This document shows, in pieces, positions 17,733-27,459 of a DNA stretch of 64,000 nucleotides. Numbering within the stretch: the stretch's first letter is position 1; every line of letters starts with the position of its first letter. The stretch comes from Novosphingobium sp. MD-1. Its GTDB lineage: Bacteria > Pseudomonadota > Alphaproteobacteria > Sphingomonadales > Sphingomonadaceae. The translations under genes were made by a program, and so were the position numbers. Below the pieces are notes generated by a model that saw nothing but the letters and a program-made list of their open reading frames with translations, was not told where the DNA came from and did no database searches. The stretch spans positions 62,001 through 126,000 of the forward strand of contig NZ_BBXA01000028.1 of NCBI RefSeq assembly GCF_001014975.1, read 5' to 3'.

Positions 17733-18913
17733 GGGATGATCCCTGCGGGATTGCGGTTGAGTTCCATGGCCACCAGCCGTTCGAACGCGGCGCGGCGGGT
17801 TGTTCCGCCGATGGCGATGGAAATGCGGCCGATCGAGCGGCGTTCCATCCACAGCGAGTCGATCATCGGGTGATCGGCTGCGGCGCAACTGTCGCACCAC
17901 GCAATATCTTCGCGTTCCAGCATGGCCAGGTTTTCCAGCTGGAGGAGGACGCCGGGCGAGAAACGGGCATAGCGTTCGTCGAAAGCGGTCTTGAAGGAAA
18001 AGGCGCCGGGCGCCGTCAGGAAGTTCGCCAGCATGGCGATCGGCTGTCCGTCAAGGGTGAGGCTCAGGCGTTCGAGCAGTCCACGATGGGCGGCATCGTT
18101 CATCGCCTCGCGGAACAGCAGTTCGGTTTGCGGCGCGCAGGCCAGCGCACTGCCGGAACGGCCTTTCCAGCCTTCGGCTTCCAGCGTCAGGAATTGCTCG
18201 ACCCACGAAGCGACCCGCTCGATTCCATCTTCGCGGTGGAACTCCAGCGCTCCCAGTTCGGACAGGCGGGCCTGTTGCCGGCGGTATTCCTTGCGCTTCT
18301 TGCCCGGCACCGCGCGCTGCAGGTAATCGTCGGGCGCAAGCCGGGAACACAGCAGCGCGCGTTCTTCCCGATGCACCAGCGCGATGCGCCTGCCCTGTTC
18401 CGCGCCGATCGCGTAAAGGCTGCCGATCAGGCCGTTGTCCAGCGGTTGCAGCGCAAGGTGCAGGAACAGGGCCGGGCCGGCATTGGCATCGGCCCAGGCC
18501 AGCAAGGCGCGCCAGAATGACGGCTCGTCCCCGCGCGCGACCAAGGGCGCGCCCAGGAAGCAATTGGGGTGGAGCCAGTTGCCCAGATGCGGCAGCGGCC
18601 ACCGGCCATAGCGCCAGGAAGGCGCCAGCGGCATCAGCCCGATCAGTTCGCCGCCCCTTTCCAGCCGGGCGATCCGAACCGTGCCCGCGGGGTCGAAACG
18701 GCGCAGAGCGGGCAGCAGATACCAGCTTTCGAAGAACGGGTTGGGCGTGGAGGCATCGCGCGCCAGGGCATCCCAGCGCCGTACCGCCTCGGCATCGACC
18801 CAACTGTTCCACGGCGCGACGATAAGCGCGGAATCGCCCGTGATGACGGCATGTGCCGGTGCTGGCGCAAGGCGCTGCCGGGATCGGCGTTCGATGAAAG
18901 GTTGCGCGCTCAC
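17729..18913 (-). CDS. CelD/BcsL-like GNAT-fold acyltransferase
   Basis: About 394 residues from the GTG at 18913; a TTG at 18976 would add 21. It has the tandem-GNAT (BioF2-like/FemAB-like) architecture: an N-terminal segment with WDALARDASTPNPFFESWYL, a middle with PGKKRKEYRRQQARLSELG, and a C-terminal GNAT core (LSLTLDGQPIAMLANFLT, YARFSPGVLLQLENLA). Relatives are annotated as acyltransferases of cellulose or capsule biosynthesis, but no polysaccharide genes are nearby. The stop codon overlaps the cupin-like gene by four bases. Start choice is uncertain because no candidate has a good ribosome site. Confidence 0.75.
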   Translation of the reverse strand: MSAQPFIERRSRQRLAPAPAHAVITGDSALIVAPWNSWVDAEAVRRWDALARDASTPNPFFESWYLLPALRRFDPAGTVRIARLERGGELIGLMPLAPSWRYGRWPLPHLGNWLHPNCFLGAPLVARGDEPSFWRALLAWADANAGPALFLHLALQPLDNGLIGSLYAIGAEQGRRIALVHREERALLCSRLAPDDYLQRAVPGKKRKEYRRQQARLSELGALEFHREDGIERVASWVEQFLTLEAEGWKGRSGSALACAPQTELLFREAMNDAAHRGLLERLSLTLDGQPIAMLANFLTAPGAFSFKTAFDERYARFSPGVLLQLENLAMLEREDIAWCDSCAAADHPMIDSLWMERRSIGRISIAIGGTTRRAAFERLVAMELNRNPAGIIP

Positions 18914-19015
18914 GAAACTGTCTTCTGGCCCTGGGCTGCCTGCGGAATCAAAACCGCGTATCCGGGCTACCAGCAAGGACCGAAAGTTATGTTAATGATC
19001 GCACCGAAATGAAAT

Positions 19016-19043
19016 GACCCCGCCCGTATGAACGGGCGGGGTC
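19016..19043 (-). terminator. Rho-independent terminator of the pyrophosphatase gene
   Basis: Perfect 12-base arms (GACCCCGCCCGT / ACGGGCGGGGTC) around a four-base loop, 33 bases past the hppA stop codon. On the minus strand the stem is followed by the T-rich ATTTCATTT. It separates hppA from the acyltransferase gene. Confidence 0.85.
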
Positions 19044-19075
19044 GCTTTCTCCCCGACTCGGGCCGGACGTTATGA

Positions 19076-21211
<2,136 letters not shown>

Positions 21212-21325
21212 GAGAGCATCCCCCTTTATTGATCCGGCGCCTTTGTGTCCGGTTGCCCGTCGTTGCGGGTTGGGCGGGGAGGCTATAGGTTTATTCGCGC
21301 CTCGCAAGCGAAACGATGACCTGGA

Positions 21326-22246
21326 TCAATTGTCGTGGGCGCCGTGGATATAGCCCAGCCGCCCGGCGGGAGGAATGCCGTCCACCAGCAGTGGATGCCG
21401 GCCTTGCGGCTCGACCGACCCGATACGCCAGGCGGGGCACGGGGGCGTCATGCGGCCCGGCAGGGTGAACAGCAGTTCGTAGTCGTCGCCCCAGCGCATG
21501 GCGTCGGCGGCGCGCGCGGCGGGCAGGGCAGCGGGGAGCGGCACCGCGTCGCCCGCGATCGCCAAGGTCACGCCGCTGGCTTCGGCCAGGCGCGCGCTGT
21601 CGATCAGCAGGCCGTCCGACACGTCCATCATGGCGCTGACGAGCGGTGCGAGCGCCTCGCCTTCGGCCAGGCGCGGCGCGGGACGGCGGAACGCTACGGT
21701 GTCGGTCGGGATGCCGCCTGCCTGCAGCGCTTCGAAGCCAAGCATGGCCGCGCCAACGGGGCCGGTCAGCCACAGCCCATCGCCCGGCCTCGCGCCGGCG
21801 CGGGAAGGGACCGGGCGATGCATGGCACGGCCGATGGCGGTCAGCCCGATCGCGTGCCGTCCGGTTGCATTCGTTGCCGGCGCGGCCACGGTGTCGCCTC
21901 CCAGCAAGGGCGCATCGAAAGCGTCCAGCGCCTCGCGCAAGCCGGCAAGAAACCGCGCGTCATCGCGGCCAAGCATATAGCCCAGCAAAACGCCCGCCGG
22001 CATCGCTCCCTTGGCAGCAAGGTCGGACAGGTTGGTGGCGACGAGTTTCCAGGCCACGTCCGCCATGTCCTGCGTGGGCAGCCAGTGCACGCCTTCGACC
22101 ATCATGTCATGCGTCAGCACCAGCGCTTCGCCGCCGAACTCGAGCACGGCGGCGTCGTCGGCCAGCCCGCGCGCCGCGGGATCGTACGCCATCGCGCGCA
22201 GCGCGGCAATGAAGCCGCTTTCGTCGAGAGAGAGGGGGGCAGTCAC
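21326..22246 (-). CDS. thiL: Thiamine-monophosphate kinase
   Basis: ATP-dependent kinase of 306 residues that converts thiamine phosphate to thiamine diphosphate. It belongs to the PurM-like superfamily. Signatures: LADDAAVLEFGGEALVLTHD near the N-terminus, VAWKLVATNLSDLAAKGAMP, LLGGDTVAAP, and the DVSDGLLIDSARLAEASGV motif. The C-terminal RWGDDYELLFTLP is also conserved. Length is usual for ThiL. It lies 115 bases upstream of hppA on the same strand, with no other thiamine genes nearby. Confidence 0.94.
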   Translation of the reverse strand: MTAPLSLDESGFIAALRAMAYDPAARGLADDAAVLEFGGEALVLTHDMMVEGVHWLPTQDMADVAWKLVATNLSDLAAKGAMPAGVLLGYMLGRDDARFLAGLREALDAFDAPLLGGDTVAAPATNATGRHAIGLTAIGRAMHRPVPSRAGARPGDGLWLTGPVGAAMLGFEALQAGGIPTDTVAFRRPAPRLAEGEALAPLVSAMMDVSDGLLIDSARLAEASGVTLAIAGDAVPLPAALPAARAADAMRWGDDYELLFTLPGRMTPPCPAWRIGSVEPQGRHPLLVDGIPPAGRLGYIHGAHDN

Positions 22247-22393
22247 CCCTTTCCTTTGGGACGAGAGGGCTTGCGGGTAAAGGCCTGCGTGCTTCTCGCG
22301 GATCGCGAACCTTGCGGTGTGGGCGCTTGACCGTGGATCGCGCGCGGTTTAACCGTTCGATTAAATCATTTGCCCGAGAGGAGTCGGAAGATC

Positions 22394-23566
22394 ATGGCAA
22401 CGGCCTATATCGTGGATGCAGTTCGCACGGCCGGGGGCCGGCGTGGCGGCCGGCTCGCCGGGGTTCATCCCGTCGATCTGGCGGCGGCAAGCCTTGATGC
22501 GATCGTTTCGCGCACCGGCATCGATCCGGCGGCGGTGGACGATGTGATCATGGGCTGCGTCACCCAGGCCGGCCAGCAGGCGATGCAGGTGGGGCGCAAC
22601 GCCGTTCTCGCCTCGAAGCTGCTGCCGCAATCCACTCCGGCGGTGACGATCGACCGCCAGTGCGGTTCCTCGCAACAGGCGATCCAGTTCGCGGCGCAGG
22701 CGGTGATGTCGGGCGTGCAGGACGTGGTGATCGCGGCTGGCGTCGAAAGCATGAGCCGCGTGCCGATGGGGTCCAACGCCACGTTCCACATGAAGGAAGG
22801 GCTGGGGCACTACAAGTCGCCGGGCCTTGAGGCCAAGTATCCGAACGTCATGTTCTCGCAGTTCATGGGCGCGGAAATGATCGTGCAGAAGCACGGCTTC
22901 ACCAAGGACGATCTCGACCGGTTCGGGCTCGCCAGCCACCAGAAGGCCATCGCGGCGACGCAGGCCAATGCCTTCGCCAACGAAATCGTGCCGATCACGA
23001 TCGAAACGCCCGAAGGCGAACAGCAGCACACCGTGGACGAAGGCATCCGCTTCGACGCGACGCTGGAAAGCATCGGCGGCGTGAAGCTGCTCTCACCCGA
23101 AGGTTCGCTGACCGCCGCCACGTCCAGCCAGATCTGCGACGGTTCAAGCGCGGCGCTGGTCGTTTCGGAAGAGGCGCTCAAGCGTTACAATCTGACGCCC
23201 ATCGCCCGCATTCACAGCCTGACCGTGACCGCTGGCGATCCCGTTATCATGCTGGAAGAACCGCTGTTCGCGACCGACCGCGCGCTCCAGCGCGCCGGCA
23301 TGAAAATCGGCGACATCGACCTTTATGAAGTGAACGAGGCTTTCGCTTCGGTGCCGCTCGCCTGGCTCAAGCATACCGGCGCGGACCCTGAGAAGCTCAA
23401 CGTCAACGGTGGCGCGATTGCGCTGGGCCATCCGCTCGGCGCATCGGGCACCAAGCTGATGTCGACGCTGATCCATGCGCTGCGCGCGCGGGGCAAGAAG
23501 TATGGCCTGCAGACGATGTGCGAAGGCGGCGGCGTCGCCAACGTCACCATCGTCGAGGCGCTGTGA
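22394..23566 (+). CDS. Acetyl-CoA C-acyltransferase (thiolase)
   Basis: Thiolase of 390 residues. The nucleophile is C90 (TIDRQCGSSQQA), with H346 (GAIALGHPLGASG) and C376 (QTMCEGGGVAN) completing the active site. It catalyses thiolytic cleavage of 3-ketoacyl-CoA, or Claisen condensation of acetyl-CoA units. GAGGAGTCGGAAG precedes the ATG at 22394; an in-frame start eight codons upstream is less likely. It heads a plus-strand operon with an HSD10-like dehydrogenase, a crotonase and a TetR regulator. That composition fits degradation of a specific acyl-CoA, for example a branched, aromatic or terpenoid side chain; the substrate is unknown. Confidence 0.92.
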   Translation: MATAYIVDAVRTAGGRRGGRLAGVHPVDLAAASLDAIVSRTGIDPAAVDDVIMGCVTQAGQQAMQVGRNAVLASKLLPQSTPAVTIDRQCGSSQQAIQFAAQAVMSGVQDVVIAAGVESMSRVPMGSNATFHMKEGLGHYKSPGLEAKYPNVMFSQFMGAEMIVQKHGFTKDDLDRFGLASHQKAIAATQANAFANEIVPITIETPEGEQQHTVDEGIRFDATLESIGGVKLLSPEGSLTAATSSQICDGSSAALVVSEEALKRYNLTPIARIHSLTVTAGDPVIMLEEPLFATDRALQRAGMKIGDIDLYEVNEAFASVPLAWLKHTGADPEKLNVNGGAIALGHPLGASGTKLMSTLIHALRARGKKYGLQTMCEGGGVANVTIVEAL

Positions 23567-23593
23567 CCGTTTTCCGGGAGAGGACTAAGAACC

Positions 23594-24379
23594 ATGAAGC
23601 TTGATAACACTGTTGCCGCCGTCGTTACTGGTGGCGCGTCCGGCCTGGGTGCGGCCACCGCCCGCGCGCTCGCCGCCAAGGGGGTGAAGGTCGCCATCTT
23701 CGACCTGCAGAAGGAAAAGGGCGAAGCCGTCGCGGCCGAAATCGGCGGCGTGTTCTGCGAAGTGAACGTGACGTCAGACGAAAGCGTCGATGCCGGTTTC
23801 GCCAAGGCGCGTGCGGCGCATGGCCAGGAACGCATCCTCGTCAACTGCGCCGGCACCGGCAACGCGATCAAGACCGCCAGCCGCTCGAAGGAAACCGGCG
23901 AGGTCAAGCACTTCCCGATGGATGCCTTCAACTGGATCATCCAGATCAACCTGGTCGGCACGTTCCGCTGCATCGCCAAGTCGGCGGCCGGCATGCTGAC
24001 GCTTGATCCGTGTGACGAGTTCGGTGAGCGCGGCGCGATCGTCAACACTGCGTCGGTCGCCGCGGAAGACGGCCAGATGGGCCAGGCGGCCTATTCGGCC
24101 TCGAAGGGTGGCGTCGTCGGCATGACCCTGCCGATCGCGCGCGACCTCATGGGCGAAGGCATCCGCGTCAACACGATCCTGCCGGGCATCTTCAACACGC
24201 CGCTGCTGGCGGCCGCGCCGCAGAACGTGAAGGATGCGCTGGCCGCCTCCGTTCCGTTCCCCAAGCGGCTCGGCATGCCCGAGGAATACGCCAACCTCGC
24301 GCTCTGCATGATCGAGACGGGCTATTTCAACGGCGAGGACGTGCGGCTCGACGGTGCCATCCGCATGGCGCCGCGCTGA
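23594..24379 (+). CDS. Short-chain dehydrogenase, 3-hydroxyacyl-CoA dehydrogenase (HSD10-like)
   Basis: NAD-dependent oxidoreductase of 261 residues. The Rossmann motif TGGASGLG lies at residues 12-19, NCAG at 84-87, and the catalytic triad is S154, Y167 (YSASK) and K171. An acidic D37 at the end of the second strand favours NAD over NADP. It is closest to the type-II 3-hydroxyacyl-CoA dehydrogenase (HSD17B10) group, which oxidises 3-hydroxyacyl-CoA in beta-oxidation. It starts 27 bases after the thiolase gene, with GGGAGAGGA upstream. The downstream hydratase completes the hydratase-dehydrogenase-thiolase sequence of a beta-oxidation spiral. Confidence 0.92.
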   Translation: MKLDNTVAAVVTGGASGLGAATARALAAKGVKVAIFDLQKEKGEAVAAEIGGVFCEVNVTSDESVDAGFAKARAAHGQERILVNCAGTGNAIKTASRSKETGEVKHFPMDAFNWIIQINLVGTFRCIAKSAAGMLTLDPCDEFGERGAIVNTASVAAEDGQMGQAAYSASKGGVVGMTLPIARDLMGEGIRVNTILPGIFNTPLLAAAPQNVKDALAASVPFPKRLGMPEEYANLALCMIETGYFNGEDVRLDGAIRMAPR

Positions 24380-24391
24380 TATCAGAACACG

Positions 24392-24421
24392 GGAAGGGCG
24401 CGGCAACGGACGCGCCCTTCC
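24392..24421 (+). other. Stem-loop between SDR and enoyl-CoA hydratase genes
   Basis: Perfect 11-base arms (GGAAGGGCGCG / CGCGCCCTTCC) with an eight-base loop, located 12 bases after the SDR stop and 17 bases before the hydratase start. There is no T tract. It may be a partial terminator, a processing site or an mRNA-stability element inside the operon. Confidence 0.55.
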
Positions 24422-24438
24422 ATCCCCGGGAGAGAACG

Positions 24439-25311
24439 ATGACCGGCTATTCGCAGATCCTCCTCGATATCGAGGAGGGCATCGCCACGCTGACGCTCAA
24501 CCGACCCGAGAAGATGAATGCCTTCACGGGCACGATGATGCAGGAAGTCATCGACGCGTTCGACCGCACCGATGCCGATGACGCGGTGCGGGTCGTGATC
24601 GTCACCGGGGCGGGTGATCGCGCCTTCTGCGCGGGAGCGGACCTCACCCCCGATGGCAAGGGCGGGCCGTTCTCCAGCGATGAACAGGTCACGGACCTGT
24701 CGGACACACGGGTGCGCGACAGTGGCGGGCTTTTGACCTTGCGGCTCTACCGGTCGAAGAAGCCGATCATCGCCGCCGTGAATGGCGCGGCGGTGGGCGT
24801 GGGCGTTACCATGCAGTTGCCGATGGACATCCGGCTCGCGTCGAAGACGGCGCGTTTCGGCCTCGTTTTCGCGCGGCGCGGCATCGTGCCCGAAGCGGCG
24901 TCGAGCTGGTTCCTGCCGCGCATCGTGGGGCTGCCCCAGGCGCTGGAATGGACCATGACCGGCCGCGTGTTCGATGCCGAGGAAGCTTTGCGCGGCGGCC
25001 TCGTCCGATCGCTGCACGAGCCTGGCGAACTGCTCGATGCGGCCAGGGGCCTCGCGCGCGAGATTGCCGATAATACCAGCGCCGTGTCCGTGGCCATGAC
25101 CCGCGCGATGTTGTGGCGCAATGCGGCGGCGGACCACCCGATGGCGGCGCACCGCGTCGACAGCCGGGCCATCTACACGCTGTCGCGCGGCAGCGATGCA
25201 CAGGAAGGTGTGGCTAGTTTTCTTGAAAAACGCGCTCCCCGCTACCCCGGACGCGTTTCATCGGATATGCCCGCCTTTTATCCATGGTGGGACGAGCCGG
25301 ACTGGGAATGA
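24439..25311 (+). CDS. Enoyl-CoA hydratase/isomerase family protein
   Basis: Crotonase-fold protein of 290 residues. It shows the oxyanion-hole segments AFCAGADLTPDG and NGAAVGVGVTMQLP, and the FGLVFARRGIVPEA segment where one catalytic glutamate normally sits (here IVPEAASSW). It hydrates 2-enoyl-CoA or catalyses a related reaction. GGGAGAGAACG precedes the ATG. Its stop codon overlaps the start of the TetR regulator gene (ATGA). Together with the thiolase and HSD10-like genes it supplies three of the four core beta-oxidation activities; an acyl-CoA dehydrogenase is absent from this cluster. Confidence 0.9.
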   Translation: MTGYSQILLDIEEGIATLTLNRPEKMNAFTGTMMQEVIDAFDRTDADDAVRVVIVTGAGDRAFCAGADLTPDGKGGPFSSDEQVTDLSDTRVRDSGGLLTLRLYRSKKPIIAAVNGAAVGVGVTMQLPMDIRLASKTARFGLVFARRGIVPEAASSWFLPRIVGLPQALEWTMTGRVFDAEEALRGGLVRSLHEPGELLDAARGLAREIADNTSAVSVAMTRAMLWRNAAADHPMAAHRVDSRAIYTLSRGSDAQEGVASFLEKRAPRYPGRVSSDMPAFYPWWDEPDWE

Positions 25312-25946
25312 CCGAGACGAACAGGAAACAGGACACGATGGATACGCCCGGCGCGCGCGAATTGCTGCTCCAGACGGCTTCCGCGATCATGCGCGAAGGC
25401 GATCTGGTGGACATTTCCCTGTCCGAGCTTTCGTTGCGTTCGGGGCTGAACTCGGCGCTGGTGAAATACTATTTCGGTAACAAGGCCGGTCTGCTCAAAG
25501 CCTTGCTGGACCGGGACATGGAAGCCATCGTCCGCAGTGTCGATGCGCTGGTGACCAAGGACGACATGGCGCCCGAAGCCAAGCTGCGGCGCCATATCTC
25601 CAAGGTCATCGAAACCTTCTACGCCTATCCCTATCTCAATCGCCTGCTGATGCGGCTGGTCCGCGACAGCGACGATGCGGAAGCGAAGCGGATCGCCGCG
25701 CAATACCTGACGCCGCTTCACCTCGCCTACGAACGGCTGATCGACGAAGGCGTCAAGGCCGGTGTGTTTCGGCCGATCGATGCGCAGCTTTTCTACTTCA
25801 CGCTGACGGGAGCGGCCGACCGTTTCTTTTCCGCGCGACTGGTCCTGCGGCACTGCTTTGATCAGGATACGCTGACCGAAGAACTGCGCGACCGCTATCG
25901 CGAACATACCATCGACATCATCATGGCCGGTATTCTGGCGCGTTGA
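25308..25946 (+). CDS. TetR family transcriptional regulator
   Basis: Regulator of 212 residues. The N-terminal helix-turn-helix reads ISLSELSLRSGLNSALVKYYF followed by GNKAGLLKALLD, typical of TetR DNA-binding domains; the C-terminal helical domain would bind an acyl-CoA or similar ligand. The ATG at 25308 overlaps the crotonase stop by four bases, so the regulator is the last gene of the thiolase operon and probably autoregulates it. The ATG at 25338 is an alternative start. No palindromic operator could be assigned with confidence upstream of the operon at 22247-22393. Confidence 0.88.
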   Translation: MTETNRKQDTMDTPGARELLLQTASAIMREGDLVDISLSELSLRSGLNSALVKYYFGNKAGLLKALLDRDMEAIVRSVDALVTKDDMAPEAKLRRHISKVIETFYAYPYLNRLLMRLVRDSDDAEAKRIAAQYLTPLHLAYERLIDEGVKAGVFRPIDAQLFYFTLTGAADRFFSARLVLRHCFDQDTLTEELRDRYREHTIDIIMAGILAR

Positions 25947-26105
25947 AACGCGCGATCACGGGAAGGACCAAGGCAGGCGGTCTGATGCCCGCCTAAAGAA
26001 AATGTCGTGCGACCAGTCGGCTTCGCTTGAATTAATGGCATCGTCCTTTTCGCAGGCAACATTGTTTCGCTTGCGAGTCAGGTTGGTTTCATGTGAAGCG
26101 ATCTT

Positions 26106-26564
26106 ATGGCCGGAAAGCAGACCCGTCTCGATGAGTTCATACCCTATCGCATGGCTGTTACCGCCAATGCGGTAACCGATCTCATTTCCGGCGAATACAA
26201 GAACGAATTCGGCCTCAAGATCCCGGAATGGCGCGTGCTGGCGGTGCTGGGTGATGCGGGATCGCTGACCCAGCGCGAACTGGTGCGCGTGACGCTGATG
26301 GACAAGGTGGCTGTCAACCGCGCCTGCAAGGTGCTGGAAGATCGCGGGCTGGTCAGCCGCAGTCCCAACGTTGCCGACGGACGGTCGCATCATCTTATGC
26401 TTACCGAAGCCGGTCGCGCCATGTACGATCGTCTGTGGCCGCAGGCGCAGGAAATCTACGAGCGGATATTCTCCGCGCTCACCGAGCGCGAGACGCAACG
26501 TCTGCGCGTGATGCTCGACAAGCTGCTGAAGGCGGCGCGGGTAATCGAGGGAGAACGCAGATGA
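26106..26564 (+). CDS. MarR family transcriptional regulator
   Basis: Winged-helix regulator of 152 residues. The core is WRVLAVLGDAGSLTQRELVRVT, followed by the recognition helix region MDKVAVNRACKVLEDRGLVSR and the wing NVADGRSHHLMLTEAG. MarR proteins usually sense aromatic or phenolic ligands. The stop codon overlaps the start of the next gene by four bases. Its relatives in sphingomonads often lie beside homogentisate-pathway genes, consistent with the fumarylacetoacetase-like neighbour. The preceding 159-base gap holds the promoter; nothing else was recognised there. Confidence 0.9.
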   Translation: MAGKQTRLDEFIPYRMAVTANAVTDLISGEYKNEFGLKIPEWRVLAVLGDAGSLTQRELVRVTLMDKVAVNRACKVLEDRGLVSRSPNVADGRSHHLMLTEAGRAMYDRLWPQAQEIYERIFSALTERETQRLRVMLDKLLKAARVIEGERR

Positions 26565-27343
26565 AGCTGACTTCGCTACCACAGGGCCGGGACGGCAGAC
26601 TGATCATCGTCTCCAACGATCTGGCCTGGTATGCGGATGCGGACCACATCGTGCCGACCTTGCGCGATCTGCTCGATTCCTGGGATCGCAACGCTCCGGT
26701 GCTGGAATCGCTGGCGATTGAACTCGAACATGGCGCGATCCCGTGCAAGCGGTTTCACGAGCGCGAGGCGGCCGCGCCGCTGCCCCGCACCTTTGCCGCG
26801 TTCACCGGTGCGGTCCGGACGTCCAGCGACGATCTGCGCGGCGGCCGTGATCCGCTGACTTTGTCCGGGAACGGGCAGCCCGCCGAAATCGAGATCGGCA
26901 TCGTCGCGGTAACGGGTGACGTGCCGCAAGGCGTTTCCGCCGCCGATGCGCTGGCGCGGATCAGGCTGGTCGGGCTGGTTGATGATCTCGTGCTGCGCGG
27001 GGCAGAGGGTGTGCCGGCACTGGCGGCGCGCCATTTTTCGCCGGTGTTCGTCACGCCCGACGGTCTGGGTGAGGCATGGCAGGGCGGCCGGCTGCACCTG
27101 CCGCTTTCGGTCGAGCGTGGCGCCGAACCGGTCGAGCGGCTTGCCAGCGATGCCGTGTCCGATCTTGGCGCGCAGATCGCGCATCTGGCGACCACACGGC
27201 GGCTGTGCGCGGGGACACTGGTTGCCACCGCGCCGCTCGGCGTCGTGCCGGTCGCCGTGGGAGAAACGCTGCGGATCGAGGCGCGCGATGCCAAGGGCCG
27301 TGCGGTGTTCGGCGCGATCGAGCAACAGGTCGTGCGCTTCTAG
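26561..27343 (+). CDS. Degenerate fumarylacetoacetate hydrolase-like protein
   Basis: Protein of 260 residues that resembles FAH proteins of the FAH_N_2 group (usual length about 325-335) at both ends: it begins MKLTSLPQGRDGRLIIVSND and ends ARDAKGRAVFGAIEQQVVRF. In the middle, the metal-binding E-x-E motif of active enzymes (FEAEVAVVTGDV) reads IEIGIVAVTGDV, so the second glutamate is glycine. The segment with the catalytic lysine (QSKPA) is missing before FSPVFVTPDGLG. The start ATG overlaps the MarR stop. The frame is intact, so the gene may encode a non-catalytic or altered-function protein. The alignment is from memory and is not computed. Confidence 0.7.
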   Translation: MKLTSLPQGRDGRLIIVSNDLAWYADADHIVPTLRDLLDSWDRNAPVLESLAIELEHGAIPCKRFHEREAAAPLPRTFAAFTGAVRTSSDDLRGGRDPLTLSGNGQPAEIEIGIVAVTGDVPQGVSAADALARIRLVGLVDDLVLRGAEGVPALAARHFSPVFVTPDGLGEAWQGGRLHLPLSVERGAEPVERLASDAVSDLGAQIAHLATTRRLCAGTLVATAPLGVVPVAVGETLRIEARDAKGRAVFGAIEQQVVRF

Positions 27344-27344
27344 C

Positions 27345-27448
27345 CCGCGTCGTCCCAGCACAAGCTGGGACCTGGGGCCGCTGCGGGAAAACCTTCGGCA
27401 GGTTCGGTCCAGCGTCACGAGGTCCCAGCTTGTGCTGGGACGACGCGG
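27345..27448. repeat. REP-like long inverted repeat with nested palindromes
   Basis: Two perfect 29-base inverted arms at 27345-27373 and 27420-27448, separated by a 46-base spacer. Each arm contains its own palindrome GTCCCAGC-ACAA-GCTGGGAC, so both arms can fold as separate hairpins or pair with each other. It fills most of the 116-base space between two convergent genes. Sequences built on CCCAGC...GCTGGG are familiar dispersed intergenic repeats in sphingomonads; that comparison is from general knowledge. Only this pair was seen in the window. It could also serve as a bidirectional terminator. Confidence 0.85.
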
Positions 27449-27459
27449 TTTGCGGACGC

